A DNA stretch of 64,000 bases from Kalaharituber pfeilii. Lineage: Eukaryota; Ascomycota; Pezizomycetes; Pezizales; Pezizaceae. The position numbers and the translations under genes are program-made. Positions 54,706-64,000 of the stretch are shown here, piece after piece (positions within the stretch are counted from its first letter, which is position 1; every line of letters begins with the position of its first letter). The notes beneath the pieces are model-generated. The model had not been told where the DNA came from, ran no database searches, and saw nothing but the letters and a program-made list of their open reading frames with translations. The stretch lies in contig WHUZ01000001.1 of NCBI GenBank assembly GCA_015179045.1, positions 1,178,001 through 1,242,000 on the forward strand, read 5' to 3'.

Positions 54706-57332
54706 CTACTGGTTCTTTTTCATCACAGCCCTCCCGATGATCTCCTTGCCCACCTCCGCTGTCGCCTGAACACTACTCTGCTGAAGCCAGAACATCCTCT
54801 CTGTCTCATCCGTCACAATTTCCTGCAGATCCAACTCATCCGGTTCAGAAATTGATGCTCGCCCTTGCTTCTCCATGGCGTCAACCCCCAAACTTTCCTC
54901 CAAGTACCTCTTCCTGACCAAATAGCGTTCTTTGCGCTCGCGGACCAAGCCAGGTGATTCAATCTTGTTTAGGGCAATTCTAATGACCATCCTAGCTGCG
55001 AAGTAAAGATGCTCCGAGAATAAGATGGCGGTGAGCACACCCCAGAGGGTGGGTGATTTGGGGTTACCAATAATGCCCGAGGACTCGCTGAAGAGGTAAA
55101 TCAGGGCTGCAGAGGTTATGGAACCGAGCCATGAGAGGAAAGAAAGGTTGCTAGAGAGAGGTGTTAGCAATGATGGATTTCAAGTAGAACAATGACTTAG
55201 CATCATACTCAAGCCATGGTCCAATAGAGTCAGTGCGGAGTGGGACTGGACGTTGCATCTCAAGGCAAATCTTTGCTGCATCACTTCGGAGCTCGATCCA
55301 GTTGTTCACAATGAAAGACACTGCTGTGAGAGGCCAAATTGGCGAAAATAAAGTTAAGTATCCAAACTATCAAGTAATAATCCATGTTCAGTATTTATGG
55401 TCCTGTCAATCGCGCGCACATCTGATACATACCTGGGTCACCATCTCTCTCAAATCGCTGCTGACATTGTAGACATCTAATTCAGCTTCATCCCGCACTC
55501 TTTCCAAGAAAGACTTTTCCTCATCCCTATCTACAACGGCAGATGCTTTGTCAACCTCCTTTCTGCTGCTTTGCATCTGCTTCGCTTTCTTGAATACTCT
55601 CCTCTTGACAAATGGAACGACCAATTCCAAAGCTAACCCAACGACTTGGGCGGTAACAGTGAAGTAGATAACCTGCTTCCTGAGTCGATCAGGGTTGATC
55701 TGGAAGGTCGCTGGGGCTTCATGTTTCTCATCAATAAACTGTACTGTGGCAGTATTGAAAAAGTTGAGATGTGGCATAATCTGAGCTCCGAATGGCACAT
55801 AAACGAAGGCAGTGAGGAAGAGTGGAACATATGAAGTAATGACATTGAGCACAAAAATCTTTTGGGTCATTGCATAGTCATAAGAGTCGGCATTTTCGTA
55901 ATTCTCGTAGTCATTGAGTCGAGTCGCGATATTTGTTAGGATTGCGCTGAGTGTTGGGACAAAAACGCTAAGGAGTACGGTTGGAAGGAAGACCTAAAAC
56001 GATCAGTAAAATACAAGTTTATAGTGGCACTGTCACATACAAGAACACTCTTTCCCGGGCCATTGTAGATCTCGCTCAAGAACACTTCAATCCCAAATAC
56101 TGCTGCAAACAAGCTGGCCAAAATCCCAGCTGCAATTAGGGCAAATGGAACCTGTAAGCTCTGTCTGGCCAACCTTTTCCAAGCCGAGAATACAGGAACC
56201 CTCTGTCCCGTCACAGAGTCCTCAACAACACCGTCAGGTTGGAATGCCGCCCTTTTGTTCTGGATTTTCGCACATCCACGAACACCCCAGCGCACACCCA
56301 GGTCGATCTCCTGACGTCTCCACCATTCCACGAAAATTATTGACCACAGACCGTTGGCAAGAGCAAATAATGGGGAGTACGCCGGGAGGAGGAAATATGA
56401 GGTAGCACCAAAGATGGCCGGGAAGATGAGGAAGGCAAAGTAGTTTTGAAGGAAGGCGAAATAAAACCCAACCTTTAATGGAAGGTAATGGAGTAAGTAT
56501 GCGTTGGAAAGTATACCAGAGCCTTCTGGAGGTTATGTACCTTTTCTCCAAACTTGTCCCTCAATGCGTCAAGCTCCGTCGGCGAAATTGTCCAAGATGT
56601 CGACCAACGTTTCAGCCATTCCTTGATTTCTCATCAGCCCTCGCTGAAAGGGGTTTCACTATGGATGAAAATATACCTTATTAAAGCTTCTGTCATGCAA
56701 GGCAAAGATGCTCTCAACCAAATTCCACTCTCCCTGTTTCGGAGTAATTCCTGCCCCTCCCTCACCTTCAGGGAGAGTAAGCAAAAGATATACCAGCCTC
56801 AGCCTTTCGGCATCTGTAACGGGCTCTTTGTCGAGTGATTTTTGAGTCTCCTTGTCGGGGGCGGCAGGTCGAATTCCGTGAAGCCAATCCTTGACTCTGC
56901 GATTTCAAATGCCTTTATTAGAGGACGCCAATTTGCAGATTTCGAATTAGGTGAAAGAGACAGTCCTACCTGGAACGGTACACCTCTGCCATGAATCTCC
57001 TCTGGCTTTTGATTCTAACGAATAACAACACCGAACCGTCCCTGCCATCTCTAGCTTCCACTCTCAGCCCTACACGATCAAGCGCAGTTACAAGCCTCTC
57101 AAATTGTCTTTCTGCCTTTTCTTTATCTTCGTTGTTGTCAGTGGTGTCCGGAGCTATCAATCTTTGGGACTTGCAACATACCCGCGGATGTGAATCGAAA
57201 GGAGATGACGTAGTCAGCCCCAAGGTTGCTATACTTGGCTTTTGGCTTTCTAGGTGCAGCAGGTGCAGCAATCTCCTCGAGCGATGAAGCAGACGAAGCA
57301 GGCGAAGGCGGTGTATTGGAGCCCATTGTCAT
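54706..57332 (-). CDS. Anoctamin/TMEM16 family protein (Ist2-like; likely lipid scramblase)
   Basis: Multi-pass membrane protein. By homology to the fungal nhTMEM16/afTMEM16 group it is a Ca-activated phospholipid scramblase, while the Ist2 branch also tethers ER to plasma membrane. The N-terminal cytosolic domain has YVISFRFTSA joined over an intron to DKEKAERQFERLVTALDRVG. It then has LRLVYLLLTLP and the helix start GFYFAFLQNYFAFLIFPAIF. Helical segments include SPLFALANGLWSIIFVEWWRRQE, LQVPFALIAAGILASLFAAVFG, VFLPTVLLSVFVPTLSAILTN, FVLNVITSYVPLFLTAFVYVPFG, FGYLILFSPIWPLTAVSFIVNNWIELRSDA and FLSWLGSITSAALIYLF. The C-terminal tail is cytosolic. About seven exons are read. The start codon is MTMGSN at 57332, right after an A-rich leader (33 of 34 bases A on the sense strand). 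Confidence 0.92.
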
Positions 57333-57335
57333 CAA

Positions 57336-57366
<31 letters not shown>

Positions 57367-57862
57367 TTTCTGATTGAAGATACTGCTCTAGAGCTGAGAG
57401 AAGGTGAGTGGGTCCCCGGCTTTCTTGGGGATGGGTTGCAATTGTTCCTTGGTGGGGTAGGGCATATGTACAGTACTTATACTTCTCCACAACGCGCTGC
57501 CAGGATACGGTGGGACTGCAGCATGCACACAACGTATACAGGAAATCGGAGTTATTCCAAGTCTTTCGTAGCGTATGATAGCACGGCTGCCCAGCGTTTG
57601 TCCGAGGAGCACAGTCGAGTGCCTCAGCAGGAGCGGTTGGCCAGCTGAACAGGATCGCACGCTGGCGACCACGGCGCAGACGACGCAATGCGGCGTGGAT
57701 CGGGACTGAACGCAGCAAGCTTCGCCTGCGGGCGCAGAATGGGAATTAGCTGTGTCACTTAGGGCGATCACTGTGGCCACATTACACTTGGAGTGCCACA
57801 AACGCTGCAACCCCGTGATCGGCATAGTTAAGCGCCCCTGGACGAGCACTCTACAGCAAGAC
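57333..57862. promoter_or_regulatory. Anoctamin upstream region with A-rich leader
   Basis: On the sense (minus) strand the 34 bases 57369-57336 are all A except one G, ending four bases before the start codon. Further upstream no gene is supported. Confidence 0.45.
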
Positions 57863-58425
57863 GAGAAAACCTTTTAATATCCTGTAGCAAAAGCAAAAAC
57901 CTTTGAAATACCCATCATAACATTAAAATAGTAACAACACCATCTTGGCATGGTTTCCTAAGAGCAGCGATATATGCGTGTTCAGCAAGCACGTCAGGTT
58001 TTAAGATACTGGCAATATACCTCTTGTTTTAACCTGTTCGACATACTGCCACTCAGTTAGTGATGAGCAGTTGAGGAGAAGCCTGAGACAGAGCAGCGAG
58101 AGTAGTGAGCTCGAGTAGGAGTGGTAACAGCTGGAGTAGTTAGTAGTACCTGCAGCAGTGAACCTGGAGTTGAACAGCAATAATCTGAATAGCAGGAATG
58201 AGCCAAATAGCTAGGGGCATATGCCGACCAAGTGGCAGCATTGCGTATATGTCGAACGCGTTAAAACAAATAGGCATATTACCCGTGTCTCAGCACCAGA
58301 CGCGCTTGCTGATATATCGCTGCTCTTAAAAAAACATGCCAAGACGGTATTGTTACTACTTTAATGACATGATGGGTATTTCAAAGGCTTTTGCTTTTGC
58401 TGCAGGGTATATTAATGGTTTTCTC
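57863..58425. mobile_element. Mutator-like foldback element (MULE-MITE), 563 bp, 10-bp target-site duplication
   Basis: A 10-bp direct repeat ACAGCAAGAC lies at 57853-57862 and 58426-58435. Between them the ends begin GAGAAAACC and finish GGTTTTCTC. The inverted repeats extend about 185 bp inward with scattered, mostly transition, differences and a few small indels, leaving a spacer of about 175-190 bp. Long inverted repeats plus a 9-11 bp duplication are typical of Mutator-like elements. It is non-coding. Confidence 0.9.
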
Positions 58426-58435
58426 ACAGCAAGAC

Positions 58436-59178
58436 ATAGTTGTGAGGAGCGGAGCAGCGAGAAGCTAGGCCCAACAAGGCAGTAGCTTCCTAAACTGGCA
58501 TGAAATCTCTGTGCTTTATCATTGGAGGCGTAGGGAAGGAGATCCTCGGTTTGGCTTTTTATTGTCCTAGCTTGTTTGTTTACGCACTTGGCCCAGTATT
58601 CCGGTTATAGGTCTCGCAGCAGTTATTCCGCCATGATTTGGTTTTGTTTACATGCCCCCAATTTTGTTGATAGCTGCATCATGACTAGTGCTTGTGTGAA
58701 TTAGAGATATCTTTGCGAAGGTGATTCCAGTGTTCATACAAGCTTATTATGGATCTTGATCTCGACTTTTGTCTACTTACATTAGTCAGCACCCTCATTC
58801 CTACAGGTATGCTGTATTAATCAAAACATTAATGACTACCTCATGTGCAATGTCCTCCCATCGTGCATGTACAAGTGCATTACCCTCAAGAATTACATGT
58901 GGATCATGATGCAAGATTTACTTGTAAATGGGATCTCCTCATTACCCTCAAGTAGCTATCACTCCAAGCTCCATTTCCCTCCATGATGGTTACGATTTGA
59001 AAAATATGTACTCTATGAGGATATCTTCCTTGAATGTTATGTCTATCCTGATTCTACGTGCACCAATACTGTCATAAATTTTAAACAAGGTATGTGCCAA
59101 TCAATGACAATATCATACTGCCTTCTTTCAGTGCCCCCCCATATGCCTTCAGCGTTCCCCACTTTAGCTTCTCGTCCT
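58436..59178. other. Intergenic stretch between the foldback element and MTQ1
   Basis: About 740 bp with only short frames. No gene, RNA or repeat was recognised. It contains the 3' flank of MTQ1. Confidence 0.4.
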
Positions 59179-60558
59179 TCAACATTGCTCTCCCAACCAC
59201 TTCCACCCACCACCACCATCCACCCCTATTTCCCTCCTCCACGCTACCACTGCCCTTCTCCGTCCTCCCCAATCCCTCCAAATTGCTGTGCCCCCTGCAT
59301 CCGCATCCCACTCCCTCTCCACAATCCTTCGCACTCTCTCCACCTGCTCCTCGTCACCACCCACCTCTACTACCAACGCCTTCGCCGAGAACACCTGGTC
59401 CGCAATGCGAGCTATCACCGGGTAGAACTCGTCGCCGGGGGCGATAGGCTCCTCGGCATCTTCTAGTTCCGCTTTCGCTGGCCACTGCAGCGCAGGCGGC
59501 ACGAGCGCAAGCTTCGGTTCCCACCTCCGCACGGAACGGGAGGTGGTGGTTAGATATTCCCGGGGGGGAATATACGGTGGATTCGAAATCACCACGTCCA
59601 CCTCCGGGATTCCACTCATAATATCTTCGTCCCCGTCATGAAAGAACCGTAGAATCTGGTCAAGTAGCTTCTGACCCCGCTCCTTCCTTTTCCTAACTGT
59701 ACTAACCGTATTACTTTCACTTTCTCCCCCATCTCCTGTATCCTCCTCAAGATCCAACTCTGGATCTAAATCAAACACATTTCCCTGTACAAACCCCACC
59801 CCACCCTCCTCGATTGCTGCCGAATGTACGCTACCAACCCCCTTCACATTCTCCTCGAGATTCCTTTTCGCCAGCGTAATTGCCTTCTTAGATAGATCTA
59901 TCCCCAGTATCTTTGGCTGCAGGCATCCATCTTTCCGTAGCGAGTCCGACGGCGGGTATAGCAGACTATGTAGTAACAGCGGAATACACCCCGTTCCTGT
60001 ACAAAAATCCACCACCCTCAGCCCCCTTGGCTCCTCCTTACCCTCCTTTCCCGCCTCCAATCCCCTCTCCCATCTCATACGATCCCCCTTCATCTGATTC
60101 CTCTCCCATAAATCCGCAAAATGCTCTACCACATCCACCGTCTCCGCCCTCGGTATCAGTACCCCTCTCTGCACAGCAATTTCTACCCCCGATAACCCGA
60201 AATACTCTTTGCCTAGCAAATATTGTATAGGTTCACCCCACATACCGCGCCTGGCACACAGCGACCTGAGCAACACATTTCTCTGGTGCTGAAGTAATGG
60301 TGGCGGCGGGTTGTGGGGATCTGGGTTGGGCAGGAGTGTATCGTGGACATGTTCACGGAGCCACCGGAGCTCGTTTAGTGCGGAATTGAGGTCACGGGTT
60401 TCACGAAGGAGAAGGGGAACATTGGGGGAGTGGATGCGAGAGAGATGTTGAAGGAGGCGTGGAAGGAGGCGGGGCATGTCGTTATTTGGAATGGGTGAAG
60501 GTGGGGCGCGGCGGTGGTGAGAAGGTTTGTATGCAAGGGATCGGCTAGTGTAGATCAT
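59179..60558 (-). CDS. MTQ1: Mitochondrial release-factor glutamine N5-methyltransferase (Mtq1/HemK/PrmC family)
   Basis: Methylates the Gln of the GGQ motif in the mitochondrial peptide-release factor. Single exon of 459 aa. An N-terminal helical domain has REHVHDTLLPNPD and GEPIQYLLGKEYFG, then VLIPRAETVDVVEHF. The SAM-binding motif is VVDFCTGTGCIPLLL, motif II is ILGIDLSKKAITLAKRN, and the catalytic substrate loop is VVISNPPYIPPREY with NPPY. The C-terminal part has ALVVEVGGDEEQVERV. An acidic, low-complexity insert (DLDPELDLEEDTGDGGESES) sits between motifs, as in other fungi. The basic, Arg/Ser-rich first 25 residues fit mitochondrial import. The Met at MPRLLPRLLQHL is an alternative start. 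Confidence 0.9.
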   Translation of the reverse strand: MIYTSRSLAYKPSHHRRAPPSPIPNNDMPRLLPRLLQHLSRIHSPNVPLLLRETRDLNSALNELRWLREHVHDTLLPNPDPHNPPPPLLQHQRNVLLRSLCARRGMWGEPIQYLLGKEYFGLSGVEIAVQRGVLIPRAETVDVVEHFADLWERNQMKGDRMRWERGLEAGKEGKEEPRGLRVVDFCTGTGCIPLLLHSLLYPPSDSLRKDGCLQPKILGIDLSKKAITLAKRNLEENVKGVGSVHSAAIEEGGVGFVQGNVFDLDPELDLEEDTGDGGESESNTVSTVRKRKERGQKLLDQILRFFHDGDEDIMSGIPEVDVVISNPPYIPPREYLTTTSRSVRRWEPKLALVPPALQWPAKAELEDAEEPIAPGDEFYPVIARIADQVFSAKALVVEVGGDEEQVERVRRIVEREWDADAGGTAIWRDWGGRRRAVVAWRREIGVDGGGGWKWLGEQC

Positions 60559-60765
60559 GACGTAACTAGGCTAGCACTCACTGAGACAAAATAAAAACGC
60601 GAGAAAACAATAAAATAAATGGAGGACAGTACATTCGTTCAGTTCATTCCTCATGCTAGTAGCGACTAATTATACAAACTTCTCTTCATACGCCGTTAAT
60701 TACAAATATAGACTGCAGCCACACATACAAAGCCAAACCAATACCAAACTCCTGCAACATCCAAA

Positions 60766-63700
60766 CTAAATCGGCGGCATCTCAGCCCACTGCTCCTCAA
60801 TCATGTCCCACGATCCCCCCACATCTGCAACTTCCCTATCCACCGCACTCAAGGTGGGGTTTCCATTCCCTTGTTGCGCACCATTTCCATTATTACTACC
60901 CTGTGAATTGCCTCCGAAATTGCTACCATTCCCATTGCCTCCATTGACTTCGGCCAGCAGGTCGCTCACTCCATTTCCGCCAATACCGCCAATACCAAGA
61001 ACTTGCATCTTCTCCAGCTCTCTTGCAAAGAAGTCTCGCTCCTCGTCGAGCATGCCCTCGTTTGCGCCCATACTCTGAGGGTATCTCTGGATGTTATAAA
61101 ATGTTGTCAGCGCCCTTATTGCCTGCTCCTGTGGCAATGCGTCCTCGACCTCTGCGTCAACGTCGGACCCGGCTAGCCAATCGTCCCGTAGTTCCGGCCT
61201 GCAATGAAGGTATATTCCCGTGATAACCTTCATATTACCTTGCCTCCATTTCCTGCCGCAATATGGAACTTGGCCCTTAAAGAGCTTGAGTGTATACAGT
61301 CGCATATCCTCCTGCGAGCACTTCAGCGCTTTCCGCAAGGATGGCGAGGATTTGTATTGCACAAGCAAGAGGTTGCGGTGGGCCTTTCCTTTGCAAATCT
61401 TCTGCATGATGCGGAGGTAGTTGATAATAGTGAAAAAGTTTCTCCAGGAGAAGTCTGTGATCACTTCAGGCAAGAATTCTTTCTTTCCCTCGCCATCAGT
61501 TTCGGGGCTCGTTGCGTTTGACTGTCCCGCCTGATCCGATGCTGGTGGCTGTAATGGAGGCAGCGGCGGGGGCTTATTGGGAGGTGGAGCAGGCGGTGGA
61601 AGTGTATTCCTTCGGATTCTAATAGGTGGAGGAAGCGCTTCGTCCAGGTCAAAATCATCGTCTTCTTTGCTGCTCTGGTGATTCTCGCTGTCATCAATGT
61701 CTGTGGGCGAAGAAGGTGCGGGCTCCTCTTGCACATCAGGTGATGCCGAGTTCAGCTTACAGAAATGCAAATAGCTATATAAACGTATCTTAGTTCATGT
61801 CCAGGGTTCAGTGCGCAACATATAGGCTTACGAATACTCTTTCCAGTCCGTCTTGGTATTGACATGAGTTGCTACGTCCAAGTGCGTGAATATTCGTAAC
61901 ATCAATGGTAAGTAGCTAGTATCCAACAAGATCTGCGTCAAATATTCAAACTTGAGGACATCTATTTTAGTTGCCACATTAGTGAATCGGTAACTAAGTA
62001 GCAAAAGTAAAGGTAACATACGTGAGACCCTGAACCATTTCAGAAGTAATAGAAAAATTGCGGATACTGCTTTACTCATGATTTCTGTTTCCCTCATCGC
62101 ACTGAGCTTCGCTTCATCCCTCACGGCACTGTTTGCAGCATTCGCCTCATTGTGGTCACCACCCATGTTACGCCTAGGACTAGATTCATCTGGTATACTC
62201 TGGAAGACAAGACCTGTGGGAGAATAAAGGTTCTGAAGAACCACTTTTAAACACACAATTATGAATGATTGAAGGTTTGGAAGGCAAGTTCGCTAAGATC
62301 TGTCAATAGAATGGCCAAAATCCCAACATTCGAGAAAGACTTACGTAAAGATCTTCCACAGTTTGTAACCTCCGTTCTTCCATACAAGTCTCTTTTCCGT
62401 GCTTATTCACCCCAATTCCTCCGTCGTTGGTATGGATTCCTTCCGTATCATTCTCGGCGCCAATACCAACAGCCCATCCTCGCTCATGTCGCAAAAATTC
62501 CTCCCTTTCTTTCCATAGTTGCCTCATTGCCAATGTCATCCTAATCCGGCGTTGAAATAAATCACCGGCTTCAGAAATGCTTTCCGGAACGCTAGAAGCT
62601 TCACCTCCACTGCCTTCTACTCTTCTCCATTCAGATGATGTAGATGAATTTGGAGGGGGGTATAGAAATGGAAAATTTTGGTTGGTCTGGTAATTTTGTT
62701 TCTTCGCGCCCTTAGTCCCTGCAGGAGAGGGAGGGGGCGAAGGGGCTGGCGTAGCAATATGAACCGGTTGATTCAAAATAGAAGAAGTAGTGCCACCAAG
62801 AATACCATTCGCCCCGACTGTGCAGTGATTGCTGGATAAACCGTCGTAAGGACCACCCAACATCCCGCCGCCTTGGCCTCCAAGATTGGTAGAACTGTTG
62901 TTACTTCGCTCTATTCGTTATATATATCAGTACAGAAGCCTATAACAATAGAAAAATCCGACATACTGAGTCCTTCAATTTCAAAGCCATTCACAGGCGG
63001 AGGCGGATTATATGCAGGATACTTTGCCAAAATGTCTTGTCTAAAGTTGTGGTAATCCAAAGGTGATGCAGTAATTACTTTTTTATCGACACGTTTACTT
63101 AAACCTTCTTTAACCCTTGCCCAACTTTTTGTCTTTGCCAGGTGCTTGGGACTCTTCATGGAACCTATTGTGACAAGGATTGCTTTCCATGTTAGCAATA
63201 GAAGTTGCTGTAAGGGAATTTTGTCCTTTTGTTTTTCATCCTCTTGCCATCTGATTTGAGATATGGTTTTGACGAGCCATGGGAGAAGCAGAGGATCCAA
63301 GTCAGCAAGTTCGTCACGGAGAGCATCACATTCCGCAGGGGTTGCGGCCTTGTACAATGGTGGGCGATGAAGACTTGAACCTGACAGAAAAGAGGATGAA
63401 GGTGAAACTTTTCGAGAGGAAACCGGATCTGCTAATGCCGAAGGTGTGTGCACGGTAAATATGAAATATAATATTAATATGGAGTTACGGAGCTCCTTAA
63501 GATCTAATAATTGCTGCTCAGTTGGAGGGGGTTCCGGAAGGTATATATTATCCCTAAAATCGAAATGTTAGATTTGAAGTGTTCCCGGATGCAAGGTATT
63601 TCTTTGCTGAGTACCAAGTTTTTGACATGATCCCTCTCAATACCTGATAAACTGCATCAATTGCAGCACCCTTTCGTAATAGTTTCGCATTTTCCACTAC

Positions 63701-64000
63701 TGTATATAGCTGATCATGTTCCGTAGTAGCTTCCCCATAGACGCCTATTTAACGAGATGAATGAGCAATCTCGATCATGTGATACAAATTGGAGCCCCCC
63801 CACCACTCATTACCATGAACTGACCTACCCTGGGCAATATAGCTAAGCACTTCGAGAGCTCGAACTCTTTTTCCTTGATCAATGCTCTCCAAAGAGTCAA
63901 TGAAACGGCCAATGAAGGTCATTTTCTTCTCATCATCTGTATCTCTCCACCGCAGTACTTGCACACTTGCTTTCGATTTCTGTTTCTTTCCACTGGATAG
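60766..64000 (-). CDS. STRIPAK subunit Far11/HAM-2 (STRIP1/2 family), 5'-partial
   Basis: Scaffold of the STRIPAK phosphatase complex, needed for hyphal fusion and development in filamentous fungi. The gene enters from the right edge, so its start is outside. Minus-strand exons encode VQVLRWRDTDDEKKMTFIGR, ALEVLSYIAQG, LPEPPPTEQQLLDLKELRNS, LLPWLVKTISQIRW, YPAYNPPPPVNGFEIEGLS, LPNLQSFIIVCLKVVLQN and KAVSAIFLLLLKWFRVS. The C-terminal Far11/STRP signature follows: ITDFSWRNFFTIINYLRIM, KAHRNLLLVQYKSS, TLKLFKGQVPYCGRKWRQGN and YLHCRPELRDDWLAGSDVD. It ends in a Gly/Asn-rich tail. At 62278-62363 the intron must use the second AG (CTTAG) to stay in frame, so there is no frameshift. Confidence 0.92.

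Noticed and set aside
57138..57271. Stop codon in anoctamin exon 1
   Set aside because: A GTATGT...GAAG intron removes it and joins FTSA to DKEKAERQF.
62278..62363. Apparent frameshift in the Far11/HAM-2 gene
   Set aside because: Using the second AG (CTTAG) as acceptor joins DLY to RTCLPNLQSFIIV in frame, so ordinary splicing explains it.
1..64000. CRISPR arrays, rRNA genes, prophage or biosynthetic cluster
   Set aside because: None seen; gene content is eukaryotic housekeeping plus small transposons.

Overview
The window is nuclear DNA of a filamentous ascomycete (Pezizomycotina). The evidence is single-copy fungal genes in monocistronic arrangement, spliceosomal introns mostly of 42-115 nt with CTAAC/CTAAT-like branch sites and GT-AG ends, and fungal-specific or fungal-type proteins such as Nte1, Sur7/PalI, a STRIPAK Far11/HAM-2 subunit and Erg26. 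An intron-rich, possibly early-diverging lineage is plausible, but the sequence alone does not let me name a genus.

Layout. 0-25.6 kb is a conserved housekeeping block: ERG26 (sterol), PRS (PRPP synthesis), an acylphosphatase, dephospho-CoA kinase CAB5, a YjbQ/UPF0047 protein, a Sur7-family membrane protein, TIP20/RINT1 (Golgi-ER tethering), a GatC-like mitochondrial amidotransferase subunit, a secreted PLC-like protein, HOM2 (aspartate-semialdehyde dehydrogenase), SAM35/metaxin and KRE33/NAT10. 25.6-32.7 kb is repeat-rich and gene-poor: a degenerate LINE tail, two nested TA-flanked inverted-repeat elements, a 51-nt poly-A and one orphan acidic/proline-rich gene. 32.7-47.6 kb is again housekeeping: mago nashi, SEC26 (beta-COP), a 0.6 kb MITE, LCB4/5 sphingoid kinase, RRP1 and NTE1. 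47.6-51.9 kb is a decayed stretch with a cytochrome P450 relic and a tRNA-like segment. 51.9-64 kb holds a low-complexity putative mitochondrial protein, an anoctamin/TMEM16, a 563-bp Mutator-like foldback element, the MTQ1 release-factor methyltransferase, and the 3' part of a STRIPAK Far11/HAM-2 gene that runs off the right edge.

The genes form no operon or biosynthetic cluster. Several share themes by function only: membrane lipid and traffic (ERG26, LCB4/5, NTE1, anoctamin, SEC26, TIP20, SUR7), ribosome biogenesis and RNA (RRP1, KRE33, mago) and mitochondria (GatC-like, SAM35, MTQ1).

Most notable points. (1) The PRS gene can be read only if a single-nucleotide exon at 2952 is spliced between two normal 55- and 61-nt introns. 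(2) Five conserved genes (ERG26, CAB5, YjbQ, SAM35, KRE33) each lack exactly one base, most simply explained by a missing base in a G/C homopolymer. This points to assembly errors rather than five independent pseudogenes. (3) At least six different repeat families can be delimited to the base by their inverted repeats, tails and target-site duplications. I did not find an unmistakable new defence or metabolic system.
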